Source: an uncultured Alphaproteobacteria bacterium (lineage in GTDB: Bacteria; Pseudomonadota; Alphaproteobacteria; Caulobacterales; Caulobacteraceae). Taken from it: a DNA stretch of 64,000 nucleotides. Positions 27,090 to 36,387 of this stretch are shown one piece after another. Under the pieces are notes generated by a model that made no database searches, was not told where the DNA came from, and was given only the letters and a program-made list of their open reading frames with translations. The DNA lies in contig CAIOSI010000016.1 of the NCBI GenBank assembly GCA_903860975.1, positions 62,001-126,000 of the forward strand, read 5' to 3'. The number at the start of each line of letters is the position of its first letter. Within the stretch, counting starts at the first letter, position 1. Both the position numbers and the translations under genes were made by a program.

Positions 27090-28577
27090 ATGGCTGACGA
27101 ACACATCGACGTGCTGATTGTGGGCGCCGGACTTTCAGGAATTGGCGCGGGCTGGCACCTGCAGGACCAGTCTCCGGACCGCAGCTATTTGATCCTGGAA
27201 GCGCGCGAGGCGATCGGCGGGACCTGGGATTTATTCCGCTATCCGGGCATCCGTTCAGATAGCGACATGTATACGTTGGGCTATTCCTTCAAACCGTGGA
27301 CGGAGGCCAAGGCGATTGCTGACGGGCCTTCGATCTTGAAGTACGTGCGCGAAACCGCTCGCGACTATGGCATCGACCAGCACATCCGCTACGGCCACAA
27401 AGTCACCTCCGCCGCCTGGTCGACTGAGGCCGCCTGCTGGACGGTCACCTCGACGCGAAGCGACGGAACGAGCGTTCAGATCACCGCCAATTTCATCTTC
27501 CTCTGCGGAGGCTACTATTCCTACGATGGCGGCTACACGCCGCAATTCCCAGGTGCCGACCTCTTCAAGGGCGAAATCGTCCATCCGCAGACGTGGCCCG
27601 AAGTGTTGGATTATTCCGGCAAACAAGTCGTTATCATTGGCTCTGGGGCCACGGCCGTGACGCTTGTGCCGGAAATGGCCAAGACGGCTGGCCATGTCAC
27701 CATGCTTCAGCGATCGCCGACCTACGTGGTCTCGCGGCCGGCGCAGGACGCTATGGCCAACAGTCTACGCAAGTGGCTGCCGGCCATGTTGGCCTACAAT
27801 CTGATCCGCTGGCGCAATGTGCTGTTCGGCATGTGGTTCTTCCGCCTTGCGCGAAACAAACCCCAGGCCGTGAAAAAGAACATTATCGAAATGGTCCGTC
27901 AGCACTTGGGGCCGGACTACGACGTCGCGACGCATTTCACGCCGAGCTACAATCCATGGGACCAACGCTTATGTCTCGTGCCTGACTCCGACCTGTTCGA
28001 AGCGATCAACCAAGGTACGGCCTCGGTCGTAACCGACCACATTGAGACCTTTACCCAAGACGGCATCAAGCTGATGTCCGGCGCGGAACTGAAGGCGGAC
28101 GTCATCGTCACCGCCACCGGCTTAGTGCTGCAGGTGATGAACGGCCTGAAGATCATCGTTGATGGCCGCGCGATCGATCCTGGCCAGACCCTTTCTTACA
28201 AGGGCATGATGTACGAAGGCGTGCCGAACCTGGCCTCATCCTTCGGCTATACGAATGCGTCTTGGACGCTGAAGTGCGACCTAACCTGTGAGTACGTCTG
28301 CCGCCTGCTAAACCAGATGAAACGGACCGGATTTCGCCAGGTCATCCCGCGCAACAGCGACCCCAGCGTCGAGCGCCAGCCCTGGCTCGACTTTTCCTCG
28401 GGTTACGTCCAGCGGGCCATGGATAAGTTCCCTAAGCAGGGTTCAAAGGCACCGTGGCGGCTGCACCAGAACTACGCCATGGACATTATGAGCCTCAGGT
28501 ACGCCAAACTCGAGGACGGAGCGTTGGAGTTCTCCAATCCTAAGTCCGCAAGGGCTAGGGAGGCGGTGGTCGCTTAG
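27090..28577 (+). CDS. Flavin-containing monooxygenase, Baeyer-Villiger-like
   Basis: A 495-residue FAD/NADPH enzyme. The FAD site is I-V-G-A-G-L-S-G-I-G-A-G (residues 9-20), with the class B motif G-T-W-D-L-F-R-Y-P-G-I-R-S-D-S-D near 50. The monooxygenase fingerprint reads F-K-G-E-I-V-H-P-Q-T-W-P, and the NADPH Rossmann site I-I-G-S-G-A-T-A-V follows. It should insert oxygen into a ketone or oxidise a heteroatom; the substrate is unknown. I chose the ATG at 27090 rather than 26994 because the FAD motif then lies at the usual distance. It is divergent from tipF with a 173-bp shared upstream region. Confidence 0.88.
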   Translation: MADEHIDVLIVGAGLSGIGAGWHLQDQSPDRSYLILEAREAIGGTWDLFRYPGIRSDSDMYTLGYSFKPWTEAKAIADGPSILKYVRETARDYGIDQHIRYGHKVTSAAWSTEAACWTVTSTRSDGTSVQITANFIFLCGGYYSYDGGYTPQFPGADLFKGEIVHPQTWPEVLDYSGKQVVIIGSGATAVTLVPEMAKTAGHVTMLQRSPTYVVSRPAQDAMANSLRKWLPAMLAYNLIRWRNVLFGMWFFRLARNKPQAVKKNIIEMVRQHLGPDYDVATHFTPSYNPWDQRLCLVPDSDLFEAINQGTASVVTDHIETFTQDGIKLMSGAELKADVIVTATGLVLQVMNGLKIIVDGRAIDPGQTLSYKGMMYEGVPNLASSFGYTNASWTLKCDLTCEYVCRLLNQMKRTGFRQVIPRNSDPSVERQPWLDFSSGYVQRAMDKFPKQGSKAPWRLHQNYAMDIMSLRYAKLEDGALEFSNPKSARAREAVVA

Positions 28578-28674
28578 GCAACGGGGAAGCGCGTTCGCGC
28601 GAATGGGGAGGGCCAATGCCGGCCCGCGACTTGCCATGACCGACATCATCGTCTGACGACATGAGGAGAGAGAG

Positions 28675-29115
28675 ATGAAGTTCGCCACTCTATTGGTTTT
28701 GTTCGCGGCGCTCACTCCATTGTCCGTCCACGCAGAAGCTGACCGGCAACACGTCCCCGCAGATGGCCGTGGCGCAGGGGGCGTCAACCCGGCGTACAGC
28801 GCCGCGGTCCTCGCGGGCAAAACGCTTTACGTGGCCGGGACCACCGATCGGGGACCAATTGCGGGGGACACGGCATCTTTGGCGGCCAAGCGGGTGCTCG
28901 ACAGCGTGAAACGCGCGGTGGAAGCCGGAGGCCTGAAGATGGACGATCTCGTCTGGGTACAGATCTTTTCGTCGGATCTTGCGGATTACGCAGCGTTCAA
29001 CGACGTCTATCGAACCTACTTTAAGGGCCCGATGCCGGCGCGCGCGTACTTGGGAGTGGACCACCTGCTCGGCGGTGCGAAATTCGAAGTGATGGGCATC
29101 GCTGTCAAGCCATAG
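28675..29115 (+). CDS. Exported RidA/YjgF-family protein
   Basis: A 146-residue RidA-fold protein with an N-terminal signal peptide (M-K-F-A-T-L-L-V-L-F-A-A-L, cleavage after V-H-A near residue 20). The conserved Arg lies in M-P-A-R-A-Y and the acidic residue in K-F-E-V-M-G-I-A-V. Cytosolic RidA deaminates reactive 2-aminoacrylate; a periplasmic member probably acts on something else. AGGAGAGAGAG precedes the ATG, a very strong ribosome site. It follows the monooxygenase by 97 bp on the same strand. Confidence 0.85.
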   Translation: MKFATLLVLFAALTPLSVHAEADRQHVPADGRGAGGVNPAYSAAVLAGKTLYVAGTTDRGPIAGDTASLAAKRVLDSVKRAVEAGGLKMDDLVWVQIFSSDLADYAAFNDVYRTYFKGPMPARAYLGVDHLLGGAKFEVMGIAVKP

Positions 29116-29616
29116 GCGCCAACGCGTGCTGGGCTCGGCCTGCCTTTGAGCCATGCCGTTCGATGAGACCGGGCCGTGTCGTCTCAGATCGCCTCTCGCG
29201 TGCTCGGTTCAGCCTTGGCTTGGGAAATTTAATCGCGCGTCAGTGAGACCGTTTCGATCCGCCGAGAGAGTTGCGCTTGGAAGACGGCGATCTCCTCGTG
29301 CTGGAAGGCGGCCGAAGCAAGGGATTGCGAGAACGCCCCCATCCGGCAGAACGGCTCATCAAATAGGGCCAGGGCTTCGGCGCGGCGGGCCTGAACCCTT
29401 TCTGAAATCAAAGGCCTGACCGTCGGGGTGCACGACGCCAAGCGATCTGGTGATCATCCGGACACTTCGTCAACGCCGCAAAATTAACGAGGGCAGCCTT
29501 GGTTTCCTTTGTCGCAGGCTGATGCCGCTGTAACCGTCGTTTGACGATCAGGATACACAACGTTGCCAACGCCTTGCGAACGGCGCCATCACTCACCGGC
29601 GGGAAGGACTCCAATC
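29116..29616. other. Gene-free stretch, possibly with an ORF remnant
   Basis: About 500 bp without a firm gene. A 70-codon TTG-started frame on the minus strand (29229-29441) encodes a helical-looking segment (A-L-A-L-F-D-E-P-F) but is closed by a stop five codons upstream and has no ribosome site. It may be a decayed gene. The last ~100 bp should hold the promoter of the serine hydrolase. Confidence 0.4.
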
Positions 29617-30894
29617 ATGGGTAATCGAATTTTGAACGCGCGTGCCGTGGCAACGCTCACGGCCGTTTTTGCGCTGGGCGTCAGCGGGTTGGCTGTTGCG
29701 GCGCCCAACGGGGTTGTGGATTCAAAGGTCTCGTCAATTGTACGCGCAGACCCTGTGTCGCTGGGCTTCGACCCGGCCAAGTTTGAGGCTGCCCGTGCGG
29801 GCCTGAAGTCCGACGTGACAGCCGGCAAAATCGCCGGCGCCTATCTATTGATCGGCCGTCACGGGAAGGTTGCGTTCCAGGAAGGTTTCGGCGTCCAGGG
29901 CCCAGGTCAGAAGACGCCCGTGTCGGATAAGACTATTTTCCGCGTTTTCTCCATGTCCAAACCGATCGTGTCAGTCACTGCCATGACACTGGTGGAGCAA
30001 GGCAGGCTTGACCTCGACGCACCGGTTTCGAAGTACTTGCCGGAATATGCAAACCTAAGCGTCTGGCAATCGGACGGCTCAACCAAGCCCGCAACGCGCC
30101 CGATGCTCGTTCGCAATCTGATGAGCCATACGTCGGGGCTGATTTACGGCTTCATCCAGCCCACTACGCCAATCTCCAAGGCCTGGGCTGCGGGAGGTGA
30201 GAACCGCAATGATCTGAGCCCCCGCGAGTATGCGAAGGTTATCGCTAAGCTGCCGCTGCGCTCGGAGCCAGGGACGGCTTGGTATTATTCACGCTCGACC
30301 GACGTCCTGGGCGCAGTGGTGGAGGTTGCTGGCGGCAAGCCGCTGGACGTCTTGGTGCAGGAACGCGTGACGGGGCCGTTGGGCATGAAGGACACCGCCT
30401 TCTACCAGCCGGAAGCTAAGCGTGCGCGATTCGCCGAAGCGGTCACCGACGGCGGCGGCGGGGTCTACTATGATTACGCAAAGCCGACGCCGTTCCTGTC
30501 GGGCGGCGGCGGGCTGTCCTCGACGACGGAAGATTATCTGCGCTTCGTGCTGATGTTGGAGGGGGGCGGACAATACAAAGGCGTGCGGATTCTCAAGACT
30601 GAGACCCTTGCTCGAATGCGCCAGGATGAGACGACGCCAGACATCCGCAAGGCAGGTCTATTTTTCCCCGGCGCCGGCATGGGTTTTGGCTTGGGTTTCA
30701 GCCTGGTCAACGACGACAGACTGCAGCGGCCTGGCAATGGCACGTTTAGCTGGTGGGGCATCGCTGGGACGGAGTTCTGGGTCGACCCGAAGAATGACCT
30801 CTTCATGGTCTTCATGGTGCAGAGCCGCGAACTGGCGATGGATTACCAACGCAAGAACCGGACGTGGATCTATGATGCGCTGGTGAAGCCCTAA
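29617..30894 (+). CDS. Exported serine hydrolase, class C beta-lactamase fold
   Basis: A 425-residue protein with a signal peptide (cleavage after A-V-A near residue 28). The S-x-x-K motif is F-S-M-S-K-P, the Tyr motif W-Y-Y-S-R-S-T, and the third element G-I-A-G-T-E-F-W near the C-terminus. Together these indicate an EstB/AmpC-like esterase or D-aminopeptidase; beta-lactamase action is not implied. The ATG at 29617 has GGGAAGG upstream; the earlier in-frame start at 29563 is unlikely. Confidence 0.88.
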   Translation: MGNRILNARAVATLTAVFALGVSGLAVAAPNGVVDSKVSSIVRADPVSLGFDPAKFEAARAGLKSDVTAGKIAGAYLLIGRHGKVAFQEGFGVQGPGQKTPVSDKTIFRVFSMSKPIVSVTAMTLVEQGRLDLDAPVSKYLPEYANLSVWQSDGSTKPATRPMLVRNLMSHTSGLIYGFIQPTTPISKAWAAGGENRNDLSPREYAKVIAKLPLRSEPGTAWYYSRSTDVLGAVVEVAGGKPLDVLVQERVTGPLGMKDTAFYQPEAKRARFAEAVTDGGGGVYYDYAKPTPFLSGGGGLSSTTEDYLRFVLMLEGGGQYKGVRILKTETLARMRQDETTPDIRKAGLFFPGAGMGFGLGFSLVNDDRLQRPGNGTFSWWGIAGTEFWVDPKNDLFMVFMVQSRELAMDYQRKNRTWIYDALVKP

Positions 30895-30945
30895 GGGGCG
30901 CTTTTCCGGGCGGCGTCTGGCAAACCGGGCACAAAGCTCGCTCCG

Positions 30946-31322
30946 TCACCGCTCCATCAGATTCCAATCCCCCACACCCAGGCCGGTCTGGTCTTGCGTG
31001 ATGTTGTCGGTACAGACATCCAAGTCTGCCAGGCTGCGGGTGACCTCGTGGCCGCAGTTGGGGAGGTGTTCGCCCCAGGTCTCTGGGGCCGCGACCTGTA
31101 TCTGGAGATCTGCCCATCGAGGCCAGTGAAGAGGCCGGTAAGGGATGGATGCGAAGGGCCGGTGGCCTCGGTGAGTTCACCGAGGCAGAGCGCCAAGCCG
31201 AGGTTCGACCCAATTTTCCGGGGCGCCTGGTCCATCGGCTCGATCAGCGCGCGCGGTTTTGAGATTGCGTTTTTGAGCAACCCCGAGGCGATACGATTGA
31301 CCTCTGTCTTGACCGCTTGTGC
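30946..31322 (-). pseudogene. Frameshifted remnant of an unidentified gene
   Basis: Two adjacent reading frames on the minus strand look coding but do not join. The upstream part (31322 to about 31110) reads ...E-V-N-R-I-A-S-G-L-L-K-N-A-I and G-E-L-T-E-A-T-G-P-S. The downstream part continues in another frame as A-A-P-E-T-W-G-E-H-L-P and D-Q-T-G-L-G-V-G-D-W-N-L-M-E-R before TGA at 30946. No intact start is found. I do not recognise the parent protein. The 514-bp gap 30895-31408 contains nothing else. Confidence 0.3.
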
Positions 31323-31408
31323 TCACGCTCCCGAAATCCACAGTGCGGCTTTTTCGTCTGTGGATCCGAGCGTCCCGTTTGTGGGAAGCCCCGCGTTTCC
31401 GCGAGGCC

Positions 31409-32287
31409 TTACCTTGTCGGGACCGGAACGTCTCCGCGGTAGTCATAGAACCCACGACCCGCTTTGCGGCCGAGCCAGCCGGCTTCGACGTACTTCACCA
31501 GCAGGGGGCAGGGGCGGTACTTGGAGTCCGCGAGGCCCTCGTAGAGCACGTTCATGATCGAGAGCACCGTATCGAGCCCGATGAAGTCACCGAGTTCCAG
31601 AGGACCCATCGGGTGGTTGGCACCCAGCTTCATGGCGGTGTCGATGGCCTCGACCGTTCCGACGCCCTCATAGAGAGTGTAGATCGCCTCGTTGATCATC
31701 GGCACCAGGATGCGGTTGACGATGAACGCGGGGAAGTCTTCGGCGTTGGCTGTGGTTTTGCCCAGGGACTGGGCGAACTGGACGGCGGTCTCGTAGGTGT
31801 CTGGGCCCGTGGCTATGCCGCGGATGATTTCGACGAGCTTCATGAGCGGTGCTGGGTTCATGAAGTGGAGGCCGATGAACCGGTCCGGCCTATCGGTGGC
31901 GGCAGCCAGGCGAGTAATCGAGATCGAAGAGGTGTTGGACGCCAGCAGGATGGTGTCTGACATGTGCGGCGCGAGCGCCTTAAAGATCTGCTTCTTGGTT
32001 TCCTCGTTTTCGGTCGCAGCTTCAATCGCAAGGTCGGTCTGGCCAACGGCTTGAAGTTCGGCCGCCGGACTGATCCGGGCGAGCGCGGCGTCCATCTGGT
32101 CTTGGCTGATGATCCCGCGGTGCACCTGTCGGGCGAGATTGCGTTGGATGAGGCCCATCCCGGCCTCGAGCCGCTCGGCGCTCACATCATGCAGCAGGAC
32201 TTCGTAGCCGCCCAAAGCTACCACATGGGCGATACCGGTGCCCATCTGGCCCGCGCCGATGACGCCGACCGACTTAATCTGAACCAT
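31409..32287 (-). CDS. 3-hydroxybutyryl-CoA dehydrogenase
   Basis: A 292-residue NAD-dependent enzyme that oxidises (S)-3-hydroxybutyryl-CoA to acetoacetyl-CoA or the reverse. NAD motif [14 protein letters not shown] (7-20). The catalytic His is in [15 protein letters not shown], with N-R at F-I-V-N-R and the C-terminal N-H-P-M-G-P-L-E-L. Length matches Hbd/PaaH-type single-domain enzymes. It is 189 bp behind etfA on the same strand, with a terminator-like hairpin between, so it may have its own promoter. Confidence 0.93.
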   Translation of the reverse strand: MVQIKSVGVIGAGQMGTGIAHVVALGGYEVLLHDVSAERLEAGMGLIQRNLARQVHRGIISQDQMDAALARISPAAELQAVGQTDLAIEAATENEETKKQIFKALAPHMSDTILLASNTSSISITRLAAATDRPDRFIGLHFMNPAPLMKLVEIIRGIATGPDTYETAVQFAQSLGKTTANAEDFPAFIVNRILVPMINEAIYTLYEGVGTVEAIDTAMKLGANHPMGPLELGDFIGLDTVLSIMNVLYEGLADSKYRPCPLLVKYVEAGWLGRKAGRGFYDYRGDVPVPTR

Positions 32288-32417
32288 TCAGCAGAGCCTT
32301 AATGAGTGGCCGAAAGGAACGGCCGAATTTCCGCGACGCGGTTCTAGCATGGTGGTGTGGTAACGACGCAAGTTTTTGCTGCGGCGCAGCGTGGTCGAGC
32401 GGCGTTCGTGAAACGTA

Positions 32418-32445
32418 AAGGGCGGCTCCTTTCGAAGCCGCCCTT
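32418..32445 (-). terminator. Hairpin terminator behind etfA
   Basis: AAGGGCGGCT (32418-32427) and AGCCGCCCTT (32436-32445) form a perfect 10-bp stem with an 8-nt loop. It lies 32 bp beyond the etfA stop codon. The T-tract on the minus strand is short, so strength is uncertain. Confidence 0.65.
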
Positions 32446-32476
32446 GATTTGCGATAGAGAACCGTTGTTCGGGGAA

Positions 32477-33421
32477 TTATTTGCCGGCGGCCGTGAGCGC
32501 CGCCATCAGTTCCGGCACAGCGGCCTTGTAATCCGCCACCAGCCCATAGTCGGCGACCTGGAAGATCGGCGCGTCGGCATCCTTGTTGATCGCCACGATG
32601 ATCTTGGAGTCCTTCATTCCAGCGAGATGCTGGATGGCACCCGAGATGCCGATGGCGATGTAGAGATCCGGCGCAACCACCTTACCGGTCTGACCGACCT
32701 GGTAGTCATTAGGGGCATAGCCCGCATCGACCGCGGCGCGGGAAGCGCCAACGGCAGCCCCGAGTTTGTCGGCGAGCGGCTCGATCACTCTTTGGAATTC
32801 TTCTGCCGAACCCATGGCGCGGCCGCCTGAGACCACGATTTTGGCGCCTGAGAGTTCTGGTCGCGCCGACTTCACCAGCTTCTGATCGACAAAGTGGGTC
32901 TTGGCGGGCTTTGCCGGAGCCGGGATGGTTTCGACCTTGGCTGAACCACCGTCCGCGGCCGCCTTAAAGACTGTCGGCCTGACCGTGATAACCTTCTTGG
33001 CGTCAGAAGACTGGACGGTCTCCAGCGCATTGCCCGCATAGATCGGACGCACGAACGTGTTTGCGTCGATGATGTCGACAATCTCGGAAATCTGCGCAAC
33101 GTCCAATTTGGCGGCGACGCGCGGGCTGAAATTCTTGCCCTGGCTGGTCGCCGGCGTCAGGACGGCGTCGTAGCCCGACATCAGCGGGACGACGAGGGCT
33201 TCCATGCTTTCGGCCAAGCCTTCGCCGAGCTCATCGCTTTCAGCCAGCAACACCTTCCGCACGCCGGTGATCTTGGCGGCAGCGTCGGCGACGGCCGTGG
33301 CCCCCTTACCAGCCACCAGGACATCGACGTCGCTCGAGAGTTTGAGGGCCGCGGTCACGGTCTTTTCGGTGTTGTCCTTCAGCGTTGCGTTGTCATGGTC
33401 AGCAATGACGAGAACGGCCAT
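32477..33421 (-). CDS. etfA: Electron transfer flavoprotein, alpha subunit
   Basis: A 314-residue FAD-carrying subunit. The C-terminal FAD domain shows [30 protein letters not shown] (in two adjoining blocks) and N-K-D-A-D-A-P-I-F. It receives electrons from acyl-CoA dehydrogenases and passes them to ETF-ubiquinone oxidoreductase. Its ATG overlaps the etfB stop by one base (TGATG), giving coupled translation. Confidence 0.96.
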   Translation of the reverse strand: MAVLVIADHDNATLKDNTEKTVTAALKLSSDVDVLVAGKGATAVADAAAKITGVRKVLLAESDELGEGLAESMEALVVPLMSGYDAVLTPATSQGKNFSPRVAAKLDVAQISEIVDIIDANTFVRPIYAGNALETVQSSDAKKVITVRPTVFKAAADGGSAKVETIPAPAKPAKTHFVDQKLVKSARPELSGAKIVVSGGRAMGSAEEFQRVIEPLADKLGAAVGASRAAVDAGYAPNDYQVGQTGKVVAPDLYIAIGISGAIQHLAGMKDSKIIVAINKDADAPIFQVADYGLVADYKAAVPELMAALTAAGK

Positions 33422-34170
33422 CAGAGAACCCCCGCTTCGGTCTTGAGCTTGGAGACGAGATCGGCAGCCGTCTCGACCTTGATGCCACCGGCGCGTTTGG
33501 CGGGCTCGGTGACCTTTACGACTTTCAGCCGGGGCGCGGTATCGACGCCCAGAGAAGCGAGCTCTTCAATCGCAAGCTCCTTCTTTTTGGCCTTCATGAT
33601 GTTGGGCAAGCTCGCGTAGCGCGGCTCGTTGAGCCTCAGGTCGGCGGTGACAATGCCTGGCAGGTCGATCTCGATTGTCTGCAGACCGCCGTCGACCTCG
33701 CGGGTTACCTTGGCCTTGCCTGCGGCTGCCTCCAGCGCCGAGGCGAAGGTCGCCTGCGGCCAGTCGAGCAGGGTCGCCAGCATCTGGCCGGTGGCGTTGT
33801 TGTCGCCGTCGATGGCCTGTTTGCCCATGATCACCAGGTCAGGGCTTTCCCTGCCGATGATCGCCTTAAGCACCTTGGCCACCGCCAATGGCTCAAGGTC
33901 TTCGGTGGTCTGCACCAAGATCGCCCGATCGGCGCCCATGGCGAGCGCCGTTCGGAGGGTCTCAGAGGCCTGGGCAGGGCCGATAGAGACGGCGACGACT
34001 TCAGTGGCGACGCCCTTTTCGCGCAGACGAACGGCCTCTTCGACCGCGATCTCGCAAAAGGGATTCATCGACATCTTCACATTTGCGAGGTCGACACCCG
34101 TCTGGTCGGGCTTCACCCGAGCCTTGACGTTGTAATCAATTACCCGCTTGACCGGGACCAACACCTTCAT
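33421..34170 (-). CDS. etfB: Electron transfer flavoprotein, beta subunit
   Basis: A 249-residue subunit. It starts [15 protein letters not shown], and has [21 protein letters not shown] and the ETF-beta signature region [12 protein letters not shown]. It forms the heterodimer with EtfA and binds AMP. It is the first gene of the etfBA pair. Likely electron donors in this window are the acyl-CoA dehydrogenases at 2114-3433 and 37065-38711. Confidence 0.96.
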   Translation of the reverse strand: MKVLVPVKRVIDYNVKARVKPDQTGVDLANVKMSMNPFCEIAVEEAVRLREKGVATEVVAVSIGPAQASETLRTALAMGADRAILVQTTEDLEPLAVAKVLKAIIGRESPDLVIMGKQAIDGDNNATGQMLATLLDWPQATFASALEAAAGKAKVTREVDGGLQTIEIDLPGIVTADLRLNEPRYASLPNIMKAKKKELAIEELASLGVDTAPRLKVVKVTEPAKRAGGIKVETAADLVSKLKTEAGVL

Positions 34171-34329
34171 GGGTCTCTAGCGCCTCAAAATTGCTAGGGG
34201 AAAAATATAACGTGGGGGGCAATAGCGTTTCCGGCGCGGTTTGCAAACCTGGGGCCAGCTTGAGCGCCTCAATTTGACGCGAGCGGGCGGCTAGCCAGCG
34301 GGGCTCCGTTTCCGCTAAAGACCGCGCCC

Positions 34330-34605
34330 ATGAACCCATCTATCGAACGCGTGAAGCTGATCTTCATTGGTATTTTCGCCGTGGTGAACCTTGGCCTGCT
34401 GATCTGGACCCTTGGCTGGGTGCGCCCGGAAAAGGAATGCGTGGAGAGCCACAAGTGGTGGGACGCCGCAAGTCGCGCCTGCGGCCAGCCGATCCTGACG
34501 TCCGACATAACGGGCCGGGTGATCACTGACCAGAAAGCCCGGAATGAAGCTCTTCGGGCTATCGGCCGGATGCCGGCCGAGCCATCAGCGCCGACCAAGC
34601 CTTAG
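34330..34605 (+). CDS. Small single-pass membrane hypothetical protein
   Basis: A 91-residue protein with one transmembrane helix (about residues 8-29, L-I-F-I-G-I-F-A-V-V-N-L-G-L-L-I-W) and a short polar C-terminal part with two Cys (E-K-E-C-V and R-A-C-G-Q-P) that could form a disulfide in the periplasm. I do not recognise a family. It is divergent from etfB and ends 14 bp before the convergent adenosyltransferase gene. Confidence 0.7.
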   Translation: MNPSIERVKLIFIGIFAVVNLGLLIWTLGWVRPEKECVESHKWWDAASRACGQPILTSDITGRVITDQKARNEALRAIGRMPAEPSAPTKP

Positions 34606-34619
34606 GTCGCCGGCCAATT

Positions 34620-35195
34620 TCAGCGCGTCGCGCCGGATTTCCAGAAGACTTCCGCGGCCCCACGGTTGTTGGCATAGCGCGCTGCGACGAACAGTAGATC
34701 CGAGAGGCGGTTTAGATAGCGCAGCGCCGATCCGCTGACCGCCTCGCCGGATTCAACCAGCCTAACGGCCTCGCGCTCGGCTCTGCGGCACACCGTCCGT
34801 GCCAGGTGCAGGGCAGCGGCCGCATCAGTTCCGCCCGGAAGCACGAAGGACGTCAGGGCCGGCAGTTCTGCGTTCAGTTCATCGATCTCGCCCTCGAGCC
34901 GATCCACCTGGCTATCGAGGATTCGCAACATCGAGCCCGCGGCTTCGTCAGGCTTCGCCGGGGTCGCAAGATCGGCCCCAAGGTCGAAGAGTTCGTTCTG
35001 AATGCGCGCCAGCATCGCATCGAGCGCCATAGCGTTGGCTGTGTGCAGGCGCGCCAACCCTAGACAGGCGTTGGTTTCGTCCACCGCGCCGTAGGTTTCC
35101 ACCCGCGGGTCGGCCTTGCTAACCGTCGCGCCCGTCGCCAGCCGGGTCGAGCCCGAGTCGCCCGAGCGAGTGTAAATTCTGTTCAGCGTCACCAT
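34620..35195 (-). CDS. ATP:cob(I)alamin adenosyltransferase, PduO type
   Basis: A 191-residue enzyme that makes adenosylcobalamin. The ATP-binding N-terminus T-R-S-G-D-S-G-S-T-R-L and the C-terminal R-T-V-C-R-R-A-E-R-E-A-V-R-L and L-N-R-L-S-D-L-L-F-V-A-A-R motifs define the PduO family. The product is the cofactor of ethylmalonyl-CoA and methylmalonyl-CoA mutases, which fits the nearby mcd and etf genes. It follows the twin-transmembrane gene by 7 bp. Confidence 0.93.
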   Translation of the reverse strand: MVTLNRIYTRSGDSGSTRLATGATVSKADPRVETYGAVDETNACLGLARLHTANAMALDAMLARIQNELFDLGADLATPAKPDEAAGSMLRILDSQVDRLEGEIDELNAELPALTSFVLPGGTDAAAALHLARTVCRRAEREAVRLVESGEAVSGSALRYLNRLSDLLFVAARYANNRGAAEVFWKSGATR

Positions 35196-35202
35196 GTCGC
35201 GG

Positions 35203-35400
35203 CTAGTGCCTTGTCCGCCACCAGACGGCGCCCATTAGGACGGCGATGGCAATCGCCTGCATGACGACACGCAAGCGCATGATTTTGTTGGAATAAGACC
35301 TACTGAAGTCGCCTCCGCGGAACAGGGAATAGATCCCCACTGTCAGCACGGCGGCCACAGAGATCAACGCAACGGGAATAAGGTAACTGAAGACGTCCAT
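35203..35400 (-). CDS. Twin transmembrane (HIG1-like) small protein
   Basis: A 65-residue protein with two transmembrane helices (about 4-26 and 44-60) joined by a basic loop (R-G-G-D-F-S-R-S-Y-S-N-K-I-M-R-L-R). The loop and length fit the HIG1-domain type found in alphaproteobacteria and in mitochondrial respiratory supercomplex factors. It is the first gene of a two-gene unit with the cobalamin adenosyltransferase. Function here is inferred only from the domain. Confidence 0.75.
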   Translation of the reverse strand: MDVFSYLIPVALISVAAVLTVGIYSLFRGGDFSRSYSNKIMRLRVVMQAIAIAVLMGAVWWRTRH

Positions 35401-35712
35401 AGGCTCACTCTACGATAGAGCCTGCTTGCGAACCACCAAGATCCAAGCTATCCGAGTTCATCCATCAATGTTTAGTGAGCGTGTTCAGCGAGCCTAATTT
35501 TTTGCAAGGGTCGGGCCTTGGTCCACGCGCGGCAGCGTTCGGAAGTTCAATAGTTCCGAAGGCTCCGGTTCTCTAGGAGCCGAGCGGTTTGCATTAATTA
35601 TAGATGCAACATTTTCACATATTTTGATATTTGAACTCGTTCATCGAAATGTGCGGAGACGCACATCCCAGGTGAGCAAAATCCAGAGAGGGCGGCTCGA
35701 CCGTCAGACCCC
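35401..35712. promoter_or_regulatory. AT-richer regulatory region before two tetR genes
   Basis: A 312-bp divergent region with lower GC content than its surroundings around 35585-35650. A perfect palindrome ATGTGCG-GAGA-CGCACAT spans 35649-35666, about 46 bp before the first tetR start, and is a candidate operator for one of the two TetR proteins. It must also contain the promoter of the twin-transmembrane gene. Confidence 0.45.
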
Positions 35713-36363
35713 ATGATGCACATCTCTCAGATCCAAACGTCAGATGAAACCTCGGCAAGAGCGCCGACCCGCCGCGCGCTCGCCAAGCAACAGACGCGGT
35801 CCAAGGTTTTGGCTGCCGCCCGCCGCCTGTTCAGTGAGCAGGGCTATGAAGGCGCCACGATCCGAGACATTGCGGCTGCCGCCGGAATGTCGACGGGCGC
35901 GGTGTTCGCCAATTTCACCGACAAGTCTGACCTCTTCCAAGAGATCATGCTCACCGACATGATCGCGCTCGGCGAAGCCATGCGCCAAGCTGCCAGCCAT
36001 GGCGTGACCGCGCAGGACAGCCTGCTGAAGCTCTTCGTGGCAGGCTATCGTTTCTATCAAGCTCAACTGCCTCTGGCCCGCGCGGCGTTCAGCGTCGGCT
36101 GGTCGCCACAAGATGGTCCGTTGTTGCGCGGATCGTTGCCGGTCCAGACCCTGGTCGGCCTGATATCTGATCAGCTGGTGCGCGGCGCGCAAAGCGGGGA
36201 GCTGAAAGCGGACGATCAACAGGTTCTTCGGACCCAGATGCTGTTTGACGCCTACTTGGCCAACTACGACCAGGCGATCTTCCAGGACTGGACCCTTGAG
36301 GCCCTGCAGGAGCGCTCACGCGAGCAGATCGCCATCCTGCTGGCGGGTATCCGCAAAAGCTAG
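35713..36363 (+). CDS. TetR-family transcriptional regulator 1
   Basis: A 216-residue repressor type protein. The helix-turn-helix lies at about residues 29-75: A-A-R-R-L-F-S-E-Q-G-Y-E-G-A-T-I-R-D-I-A and M-S-T-G-A-V-F-A-N-F-T-D-K. The C-terminal ligand domain is not recognisable. A second ATG one codon downstream is possible. It is followed after 24 bp by a second TetR gene, and both precede the convergent mcd gene. Confidence 0.9.
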   Translation: MMHISQIQTSDETSARAPTRRALAKQQTRSKVLAAARRLFSEQGYEGATIRDIAAAAGMSTGAVFANFTDKSDLFQEIMLTDMIALGEAMRQAASHGVTAQDSLLKLFVAGYRFYQAQLPLARAAFSVGWSPQDGPLLRGSLPVQTLVGLISDQLVRGAQSGELKADDQQVLRTQMLFDAYLANYDQAIFQDWTLEALQERSREQIAILLAGIRKS

Positions 36364-36387
36364 GCTATCGGCGAAGTCAGAGAAATC

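Noticed and set aside
29229..29441. A 70-residue gene on the minus strand
   Set aside because: TTG start, no ribosome site, an upstream stop and no recognisable motif; kept only as a possible remnant in the gap description.
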